The translations under genes were made by a program, and so were the position numbers. Under the pieces are notes generated by a model. It had not been told where the DNA came from. It did no database searches and worked only from the letters and a program-made list of their open reading frames with translations. From the NCBI GenBank assembly GCA_052148715.1, contig JBKQHQ010000153.1:1-12374 (forward strand): 12,374 bases of DNA, written 5' to 3'. Below, piece by piece: positions 7,503 through 12,374 of the stretch; the first letter of the stretch is position 1, and every line of letters starts with the position of its first letter. This stretch comes from JBKQHQ01 sp052148715. Lineage in GTDB: Bacteria; Pseudomonadota; Alphaproteobacteria; Rhizobiales; Xanthobacteraceae.

Positions 7503-7545
7503 TGCGAAATTCCCCAAAATCTCATTCTTGATGTGAAAAATCGCA
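7503..7545. promoter_or_regulatory. Candidate LysR operator in the oxidoreductase/lysR divergent promoter
   Basis: The 93-base gap is AT-richer than its flanks. An imperfect inverted pair TGCGAAATT (7503-7511) and AAAAATCGCA (7536-7545) brackets a smaller dyad, ATC at 7519-7521 and GAT at 7530-7532. This is the kind of interrupted symmetry LysR-type proteins bind, but no exact T-N11-A box stands out, so the precise site is uncertain. Confidence 0.35.
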
Positions 7546-7547
7546 CA

Positions 7548-8423
7548 ATGACGGATTGGGAGGATTTAAAGCATTTTGCGGTGTTCGCCCGCGAGGGAAC
7601 CCTGTCCGCCGCCGCCGGCGTCTTAGGTGTTGATCACGCCACCGTTGCCCGTCGCATCGCGGCGCTTGAGGCGTCTGTGGAGGTCAAGCTGGTCGATCGT
7701 CGCTCCAGGTCATACAGCCTGACCGCCGAAGGCAAGCGTGTCGCTGAGATCGCTGCCGGTATGGAGGCGGCGGCATTCGACGTCGGACGAGTGGCGCAAG
7801 CGGCCAAACCGGGCCTGCACCGGGAGGTTGCCATTAGCGCTCCGCCGTCGCTATCCATTTCCGTCATTGCACCGCAACTTTCCAAATTGCGCGCCCGGCA
7901 TCCGGGGATCACGATCAAACTCACTGGAGAGAAGCGGACAGCTTCGCTGAACCGGCGCGAAGCCGATGTGGCATTACGCCTGAGCCGACCGACCGAACCG
8001 GGACTGATATCGCGAAGAATTGGTAGCTTCGCCTTCGGCCTTTATGGCGCACCCGCTTATATAAAGGCGACCTCAGGGCATTCGCTGGTTTTCATCGCAT
8101 ACGACCGCAGCATGGATGACTCACCTCAGCAGCAGTGGCTGTATGCAGTCGCTGCCGGTAGGCAGATCGTCCTGCGCACCAACGATCTGGAAAACCAGGC
8201 TGCTGCCGCGCGAGCAGGCGTGGGATTGGCGACATTGCCGCGTTTCCTTGGCGATGGTGATCCGACGCTCCAAGCTTACGAGGTCCGCGGGAAGCCCGTA
8301 AGCCGGGATGTATGGCTTGTCGTTCACCGCGACCTTCGACAGGTTCCAGCGATCCGTGCGGTAATGGAGTTTCTGACAGATTGCGTGAAGGTCAGGCGGG
8401 ACAAGCTTCGGGCGGTGCCCTAA
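7548..8423 (+). CDS. LysR-type transcriptional regulator
   Basis: This is a DNA-binding regulator of 291 residues with the standard two-domain layout. Residues 1-62 form the winged helix-turn-helix (FAREGTLSAAAGVLGVDHATVARRIAALE, recognition region about 18-41, then RRSRSYSLTAEG), and from about 90 on lies a periplasmic-binding-protein-like effector domain beginning REVAISAPPSLS. The frame is open further upstream, but those codons overlap the oxidoreductase gene and the divergent promoter, so the ATG at 7548 is taken; the preceding bases give no clear Shine-Dalgarno. By the usual rule for this family it probably autoregulates and controls the divergent quinone oxidoreductase gene in response to an unknown small molecule. 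Its bases look less GC-rich than those of the biosynthetic genes to the left, which could mean that the pair arrived separately. Confidence 0.93.
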   Translation: MTDWEDLKHFAVFAREGTLSAAAGVLGVDHATVARRIAALEASVEVKLVDRRSRSYSLTAEGKRVAEIAAGMEAAAFDVGRVAQAAKPGLHREVAISAPPSLSISVIAPQLSKLRARHPGITIKLTGEKRTASLNRREADVALRLSRPTEPGLISRRIGSFAFGLYGAPAYIKATSGHSLVFIAYDRSMDDSPQQQWLYAVAAGRQIVLRTNDLENQAAAARAGVGLATLPRFLGDGDPTLQAYEVRGKPVSRDVWLVVHRDLRQVPAIRAVMEFLTDCVKVRRDKLRAVP

Positions 8424-8691
8424 TTTGGAGCCGCCATATCGGCCCGCTCCAGGCAGCCCCGCTCCTCCGGCAGATCGTCGGTGACTGCACGCTCTGCGTG
8501 GCGGACATCACCGGGACAAGGCCTTGCTGCTCAGATGCTTTGCTTCTAAGCTTAATTCTTCGCGCGGTTGGCGCGCACGGCGCTTTCGTTGATCCGACGG
8601 CTCCGCCGACGCGCCGCCGCGCGAAGGCATCGAGCTCGGGACGCTAGTCCTCCCCGCCGCTTGAACGCGGCTCGCGAAACTGATCGCCGCC

Positions 8692-9483
8692 ATGACCGGA
8701 CAAGACCGATTCGAGCGGATGCCGGCCCTGTTCATCGGCCACGGCTCGCCCATGAACGCATTGGCCGACAACGCGTTCACCCGAGCGTGGCGCGACATCG
8801 CGCATCGCTTTCCGAAGCCGCGGGCGATCGTTTGCATCTCGGCGCACTGGGAAACGAAAGGCGTGCTGATCACCGCGGCCGAACGCCAGCGAACGATCCA
8901 CGACTTCTACAACTTCCCTCCCGAGCTCTATGCAATCAGCTACCCCGCGCCGGGCGCGCCGAAGCTCGCCAAGACGATCGAGGCGTTGCTGGCTCCGGGC
9001 GCCCGCGCCGACCTCGATAGCTGGGGCCTGGATCACGGCGCCTGGAGCGTGCTGCGCTTCATGTATCCCGAGGCCGGCATTCCCGTGGTGCAGCTGAGCC
9101 AGGACGTCCGCCGCTCGCCGTCGGGCCACTACGACATCGGCAAGGCCATCGCGTCCTTGCGCCGCCAGAATGTCCTGATCCTGGGCAGCGGCAACATCGT
9201 GCACAACCTGCAACATCACCGCGGCGCGAGCGCGCCGTTCGACTGGGCCACTCGGTTCAACGACACCGTCAAAGAGAAGATCGTCGCTAAGGATCACGCG
9301 GCGCTGATCGATTATCCCAGCCTCGGCCCCGATGCGCTGCTCTCCGTCCCCGAGGCGGAGCACTACCAGCCGCTGCTCTATGTTCTTGCAACGCAGGAGC
9401 CGGACGAACCAGCCGAATTCTTCGCCGATACGGTGACGGGCGCGCTGTCCATGACATCGGTGGCAATCGGGCTCAGGTCTTAA
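8692..9483 (+). CDS. ygiD: DODA-type class III extradiol ring-cleavage dioxygenase (YgiD family)
   Basis: Family members open catechol rings; YgiD of E. coli has 4,5-DOPA extradiol dioxygenase activity. The 263-residue protein has the LigB-type fold and the expected metal/active-site histidines: FIGHGSPMN (His17), SAHWE (His52), GLDHGAW (His115), GSGNIVHNL (His171) and EHYQPLLY (His224). Length and motif order match YgiD closely. The ATG at 8692 lacks a strong ribosome site; a second in-frame ATG at 8719 begins MPALFIGHGSP and cannot be excluded. The gene stands alone: about 270 bases separate it from lysR, and 190 from the Rrf2 regulator gene. No aromatic-catabolism partner gene is nearby, so the substrate is open; a general detoxifying or housekeeping role is as likely as a dedicated pathway. 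Confidence 0.92.
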   Translation: MTGQDRFERMPALFIGHGSPMNALADNAFTRAWRDIAHRFPKPRAIVCISAHWETKGVLITAAERQRTIHDFYNFPPELYAISYPAPGAPKLAKTIEALLAPGARADLDSWGLDHGAWSVLRFMYPEAGIPVVQLSQDVRRSPSGHYDIGKAIASLRRQNVLILGSGNIVHNLQHHRGASAPFDWATRFNDTVKEKIVAKDHAALIDYPSLGPDALLSVPEAEHYQPLLYVLATQEPDEPAEFFADTVTGALSMTSVAIGLRS

Positions 9484-9558
9484 AGGCTAGTCGGCATTCG
9501 GCACGTGAATCAGGCCACGACGGCGGCCGAGGCCCTGGCCAATCCAATAAAGGTCATA

Positions 9559-9590
9559 TTCATTCGCGGGTGGGCGCGGCGGCGAATGAA
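9559..9590. other. 9-bp inverted repeat upstream of the Rrf2 gene
   Basis: TTCATTCGC (9559-9567) and GCGAATGAA (9582-9590) are perfect complements around a 14-base G-rich loop. The pair lies 76 bases after the dioxygenase stop and directly before the CTATA-N12-TATAGAG motif. It could be a terminator for the dioxygenase gene, though no T-run follows, or an upstream regulatory site for the Rrf2 gene. Confidence 0.5.
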
Positions 9591-9594
9591 ATTT

Positions 9595-9618
9595 CTATAC
9601 ATGATCGTTTTTATAGAG
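9595..9618 (+). promoter_or_regulatory. CTATA-N12-TATAGAG motif upstream of Rrf2 gene (site A)
   Basis: CTATA (9595-9599), twelve bases, then TATAGAG (9612-9618) lies 55 bases before the Rrf2 ATG in an AT-rich stretch. CTATA and TATAG are inverted complements, so the site is a dyad of the size a dimeric regulator could bind. TATAGA could double as a -10 hexamer. The same motif with the same spacing recurs at 12237-12260. Autoregulation by the adjacent Rrf2 protein is the natural reading but is inference. Confidence 0.5.
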
Positions 9619-9673
9619 TATCCTGCTTTCAAATCTTCTTGATTCCGAAATCCACTTAGCGCGACTGGGACAA

Positions 9674-10123
9674 ATGCTCACTGCCAAAGGAAAATATGGC
9701 CTCAAGGCCCTGGTCCACCTCGCCAGCCTGAGCCCAGGGGAAACCACGCAAGCGGTCGATATCGCTGACAGCAACAACATCCCGAAGAAATTTCTCGATG
9801 CGATCCTCGGCGACCTGCGTAATGCCGGCATCGTGTACAGCAAAAAGGGCCCGGGTGGCGGCTATATGCTCGCCCGCGCCGCACGCGACATCAAAGTCGG
9901 TTACGTGATCCGCACGCTCGACGGACCGCTGGCCCCGATCGCTTGCGCCAGCCGCACGGCCTACCAACGATGCAAGGATTGTCGCGACGTCAAGACCTGT
10001 GCGATTCGTCTAACGATGACGAAAGTTCGCGATGCGATGGCTGAAATTCTCGATCGATTGACGATCGCGGATATGCTCGCCATGAGCGACGGCAGCAACG
10101 TCGCGCTCATGTACCATATTTGA
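9674..10123 (+). CDS. Rrf2-family transcriptional regulator with four clustered cysteines
   Basis: Rrf2 proteins are dimeric winged helix-turn-helix regulators, many of which sense iron, nitric oxide, redox state or sulfur metabolites through an Fe-S cluster. The 149-residue product starts with the typical MLTAKGKYGLKALVHLA, has the recognition region IPKKFLDAILGDLRNAGIV (36-54) and the wing KKGPGGGYMLAR. Cys91, Cys100, Cys103 and Cys109 follow in a short C-terminal stretch, a candidate cluster site with spacing C-x8-C-x2-C-x5-C, unlike the evenly spaced three cysteines of IscR. The start has only a weak GGGA-type ribosome site but matches the family N-terminus exactly. It is convergent with the porin gene, and its promoter carries a dyad that recurs upstream of the porin. 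Which signal it senses is unknown; iron-sulfur or sulfur control is a reasonable guess. Confidence 0.93.
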   Translation: MLTAKGKYGLKALVHLASLSPGETTQAVDIADSNNIPKKFLDAILGDLRNAGIVYSKKGPGGGYMLARAARDIKVGYVIRTLDGPLAPIACASRTAYQRCKDCRDVKTCAIRLTMTKVRDAMAEILDRLTIADMLAMSDGSNVALMYHI

Positions 10124-10139
10124 TGACGTACGTCATCAA
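10120..10139. repeat. 20-bp perfect palindrome across the Rrf2 stop codon
   Basis: TTGATGACGTACGTCATCAA is a perfect 20-base palindrome with no spacer, and the Rrf2 TGA stop (10121-10123) lies inside it. As RNA it could fold only with an eight-pair stem and a four-base loop, and no U-run follows. Perfect spacer-free symmetry is more typical of a protein-binding site than of an intrinsic terminator. Confidence 0.8.
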
Positions 10140-10150
10140 CGGTTCGGCGC

Positions 10151-10169
10151 CGGATGCCGTCGACATCCG
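10151..10169. terminator. Weak hairpin between convergent Rrf2 and porin genes
   Basis: CGGATG (10151-10156) pairs with CATCCG (10164-10169) over a seven-base loop in the 111-base gap between the converging Rrf2 and porin stops. It may help end transcription from either side, but there is no T-tract on either strand. Confidence 0.3.
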
Positions 10170-10234
10170 CGGGCTTGCGGCCGTTCAGAACGACATTTGC
10201 TAAGCGCTACCACACACGCGCCGACGAAAGCTCG

Positions 10235-12028
10235 TCAGAAGACCAACTGAGTCCGTCCGGCGATCCAGTCGATCGTGGCACCGCGGTAGCTCGGCCCCCC
10301 GAACGCCTGCGGATTGTTGACGATCACATGCTCATAATCGAGCATGAATTTCATGTTTAGATTGGGATACCAGTTGAGACCAACGCCATAAGAAGTCTGC
10401 TCGCCGCCACCGTAGGTCGTCGTCCCGCCGGTGAAGACGCCCGGAGCGCTATAGCCGCTCCCAAGCGTGGCGGTCGTCAGAAAGGGACTGTTGAGATTGA
10501 CGATGCTGAAGCGGCTGGCAACTTCGAGCGCCCCCCAGCCATTGGTTCCCGGAGCCAACGGCCTTTCGGGAATGACTCCGGTATAGGCGCCTCGCGCCGG
10601 GTCGTAAACGCGCTTGCCGCCGAAGCTCAAGCTTGCTTCGGCATAACCGCCGTTGAGATTAATGATCGGGCCTGGGACGCCGCCCTGTAGGTTCCCCGGG
10701 GTTGTCGTCACCCCTGCTCGGGTGTCGATGATGTAATTATAATATTCGGCCTGGATGAAGAGATTGTACAGCGAGGCTGCCGCTTCGGCGCCGAAGACCT
10801 GGCCGCCGCTCGCCGGGATATTGCCCGTGTTGAGGAAGTAAGTCGGGTCGACGCGCAGCTCCGGCCGGTCGTAAAGCTGGATAGCCTCGATGTTCGCGCC
10901 AACACGCGGGGCGAACAGATCGGCATAGTTGAAGCCGACATGCAGCGTCGCGTCGTTCGTTTGAACGACCTGGTAAGCCGCGCGGCCCAGGAAGGCGAAC
11001 TGCGGACCCAGTCCGGTCATCGCTGCGCTGGTGACGCACGGTGTGCCAGCGGTGACGGCCGCCGTTCCGGTGTTGCACGAGGCACCGTCCGTGTGCAGGG
11101 CGCCCGAATTGGGACCGGTCAGAAAGGCACCGACCCAATAGCGGTCATCGTTCGAGCGCACGTCCAGAGCCCAGCGGAAATCACCGCCGCCGAACTCCGT
11201 CGCGACGACTTGAGCCGAGGAGCGCTCCATGAACATGGTGTCGTTGGAGCTTGTCGCCTCGTCGAGCGTCCACGGCACATCCTGGAAGCCGATATCGAAC
11301 GCCACCGGGAACCGTTCCCCGTGCTGATAGAAGCCGTTGTAGGTGACGAGCGCGTTTTCGACGCCGGCCAAATAGTTGTTTGACGTGGTCGGGCTGGTGC
11401 TCGAGTTCGCGTTAGCAAAAGCATTGTTGAGATTATAGCCATCCGCGGTGTTGCCGAAGTCGTAAACAAAGGCGTAGTGCCAGTCCTGCATGAAATTGCC
11501 GACGACGCCGATCCGCGCCCGCCGAAGATCGACTCCGTCCGCGAGACCTTTTTGGTCCAAGGTCTCCGGTGCGGCTTTGTAGTTCAGATATCCGCCGGTA
11601 TCGAGGTGGAGGCGACCGAACAATTCGATCGTGTTGTCTCCGGTCGCATCGGAAAACCCGAAGTGATACCCGCGATCGTAGGTCATGAGCACTCTGGGGG
11701 GCAGTTGCGGGACCGGCACTCCGGCCGGAGGGTTGGCCGGTTGTCCGGGAGGGGCCAGTCGAGGAAGGGCTTGGGTCGCCGCCGCCGTCGTGGGATTTTG
11801 CCGGCCCAGCTGCCGGATCTGCGCCTGTAAGGCTCTGATCTCTGCCTGGTGCCGCGCCTCGATCTGCTGAATCTCCGCTTCGAGCTTCTGAATCCTGGCG
11901 TCCTGCGCGCCGGCCGGTGGTCCGCATAAGACCCATGCGCTGGTCGATGCGGAAAGAAGCAAGAGGCCCTGCCTGCGGACGGCGCGCATCCTCGCCGCCG
12001 AGAAACGCTTTCGCTGTCTTGGGTCCAT
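10235..12028 (-). CDS. Outer-membrane porin, phosphate-selective OprO/OprP-like
   Basis: The 597-residue protein is probably a trimeric 16-strand outer-membrane channel for small anions or other solutes. It has an Arg-rich n-region and hydrophobic core (QGLLLLSASTSAWVL) with likely cleavage at AGA-QD near residue 42, then a coiled coil at about 43-76 (ARIQKLEAEIQQIEARHQAEI) and a Pro-rich linker to about 112. The barrel begins near LMTYDRGYHFGFSD and contains IELFGRLHLDTGGYL, DGVDLRRARIGVVGNFMQDWHY and the family-like DYEHV strand. The last residue is Phe (RTQLVF), the usual outer-membrane assembly signal. Two cysteines in one loop (CNTGTAAVTAGTPC) could form a disulfide. The start at 12028 is supported by GGGAG six bases upstream. 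Phosphate specificity is only the family name; sulfur compounds or other anions are equally possible. Confidence 0.9.
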   Translation of the reverse strand: MDPRQRKRFSAARMRAVRRQGLLLLSASTSAWVLCGPPAGAQDARIQKLEAEIQQIEARHQAEIRALQAQIRQLGRQNPTTAAATQALPRLAPPGQPANPPAGVPVPQLPPRVLMTYDRGYHFGFSDATGDNTIELFGRLHLDTGGYLNYKAAPETLDQKGLADGVDLRRARIGVVGNFMQDWHYAFVYDFGNTADGYNLNNAFANANSSTSPTTSNNYLAGVENALVTYNGFYQHGERFPVAFDIGFQDVPWTLDEATSSNDTMFMERSSAQVVATEFGGGDFRWALDVRSNDDRYWVGAFLTGPNSGALHTDGASCNTGTAAVTAGTPCVTSAAMTGLGPQFAFLGRAAYQVVQTNDATLHVGFNYADLFAPRVGANIEAIQLYDRPELRVDPTYFLNTGNIPASGGQVFGAEAAASLYNLFIQAEYYNYIIDTRAGVTTTPGNLQGGVPGPIINLNGGYAEASLSFGGKRVYDPARGAYTGVIPERPLAPGTNGWGALEVASRFSIVNLNSPFLTTATLGSGYSAPGVFTGGTTTYGGGEQTSYGVGLNWYPNLNMKFMLDYEHVIVNNPQAFGGPSYRGATIDWIAGRTQLVF

Positions 12029-12034
12029 GAAAAT

Positions 12035-12074
12035 CTCCCTTTATATATAGATTTACTATACTTCTTTTCAGAAG
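12035..12074 (-). promoter_or_regulatory. Porin leader: ribosome site plus two abutting palindromes
   Basis: Reading the minus strand toward the porin, CTTCTGAAAAGAAG (12074-12061) is an inverted repeat with five-base arms. It is followed without a gap by TATAGTAAATCTATA (12060-12046), a perfect TATAG-N5-CTATA palindrome, and then by the Shine-Dalgarno GGGAG (12039-12035). TATAGT could be the -10 hexamer, but no convincing -35 lies 16-18 bases upstream. The position just before the ribosome site suggests a repressor or activator site over the promoter start. Confidence 0.5.
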
Positions 12075-12374
12075 ATCTCGATTCGATGGTGTCTGTCAAC
12101 CGGGCTCTGGCGGAATGAAGCAGGGCGAAAACACAATCGCAGGGAATTTAGCTGCTTTGCGCTGTGGCCCCAAAAAGCATCGCGGGATTTCCGGCGAAAT
12201 TCCTCCTGTGCCGTCGCAAAAAACGCGAGAAATATCCTATAATGTATGATATTTATAGAGGGTCTTCGCGGAATCGAGTGGGCGATTTTTGAGTTAGAAG
12301 GCCCGAGAAACCCGGCCATTACGTAGGGATTTTGCATTACGGCTGGAGTTAGAATTTGGCATTATTGGGGGATG
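12075..12374. other. Gene-free promoter-like region at right edge
   Basis: No credible gene is seen in this stretch; the only open frames are short and unlike any family I know. It is AT-richer than the coding parts and holds the CTATA-N12-TATAGAG motif, a nine-base direct repeat GAGTTAGAA (12291-12299 and 12346-12354), and CATTACG at 12317-12323 and again at 12335-12341. The window ends in GGGGGATG; that ATG could be a start for a plus-strand gene off the edge, but the G-run is too close to serve as a ribosome site. Confidence 0.6.
12237..12260 (+). promoter_or_regulatory. CTATA-N12-TATAGAG motif in right-edge region (site B)
   Basis: CTATA (12237-12241), twelve bases, then TATAGAG (12254-12260) repeats the architecture found before the Rrf2 gene, in the same orientation on the plus strand. 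The spacers agree at only five of twelve positions, so the shared part is the dyad. It is about 209 bases upstream of the divergent porin ATG, and in the right orientation to serve a plus-strand gene beyond the window. Confidence 0.5.

Noticed and set aside
7455..7517. 21-residue N-terminal extension of the quinone oxidoreductase
   Set aside because: It would occupy most of the divergent promoter; GGAG precedes the ATG at 7454 and family homology begins there.
8424..8691. Possible small gene or pseudogene between lysR and the dioxygenase gene
   Set aside because: Open frames there are short, lack ribosome sites and show no recognisable residues; no clear terminator or repeat is visible either.
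12068..12337. 89-codon minus-strand frame at the right edge
   Set aside because: No ribosome site, it runs through promoter-like AT-rich DNA including the CTATA dyad, and its translation matches no family I know.

Overview
The window looks like chromosome of a GC-rich alphaproteobacterium of the Hyphomicrobiales (Rhizobiales), close to Bradyrhizobium, Rhodopseudomonas or Pseudolabrys. The basis is the high GC, protein families I recognise from that group (a chorismate mutase with a long C-terminal extension, a DUF2125 protein, a Rhizobiales-type ChaC), and a palindromic intergenic element at 6391-6440 whose sequence I know from those genomes. No rRNA, tRNA, transposase, phage gene or CRISPR array was seen.

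Left third (1-5557), amino-acid biosynthesis. A minus-strand homoserine O-acyltransferase gene (metX) runs off the left edge. Divergent from it is a plus-strand set for the tyrosine/phenylalanine branch: chorismate mutase with a C-terminal extension, a HisC-type aminotransferase, and an NAD(P)-dependent prephenate/arogenate dehydrogenase (tyrC). hisC and tyrC overlap by four bases. The mutase makes prephenate, TyrC oxidises it, and HisC probably transaminates aromatic keto acids as well as histidinol phosphate. A convergent minus-strand gene encodes a membrane-anchored DUF2125 envelope protein.

Middle (5763-8423). A ChaC-type gamma-glutamylcyclotransferase gene faces a quinone oxidoreductase gene across a Rhizobiales palindromic repeat. 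The oxidoreductase is divergent from a LysR-type regulator gene, a classic regulator/target layout. By eye this pair looks less GC-rich than the biosynthetic genes.

Right third (8692-12374). A class III extradiol dioxygenase (DODA/YgiD type) is followed by an Rrf2-family regulator with four clustered cysteines, and by a convergent minus-strand gene for an OprO/OprP-type outer-membrane porin with an N-terminal coiled coil. The last ~346 bases have no gene and look like a promoter region. The most interesting signal is a shared CTATA-N12-TATAGAG motif, with identical spacing, upstream of the Rrf2 gene and in this right-hand region. It is a candidate Rrf2 operator linking autoregulation to the porin and/or a gene off the right edge. 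The porin leader also carries two abutting palindromes, and a 20-base perfect palindrome covers the Rrf2 stop codon.

Everything is read by eye. Motif and residue positions were counted from the sequence; family assignments come from recalled motifs, not searches.
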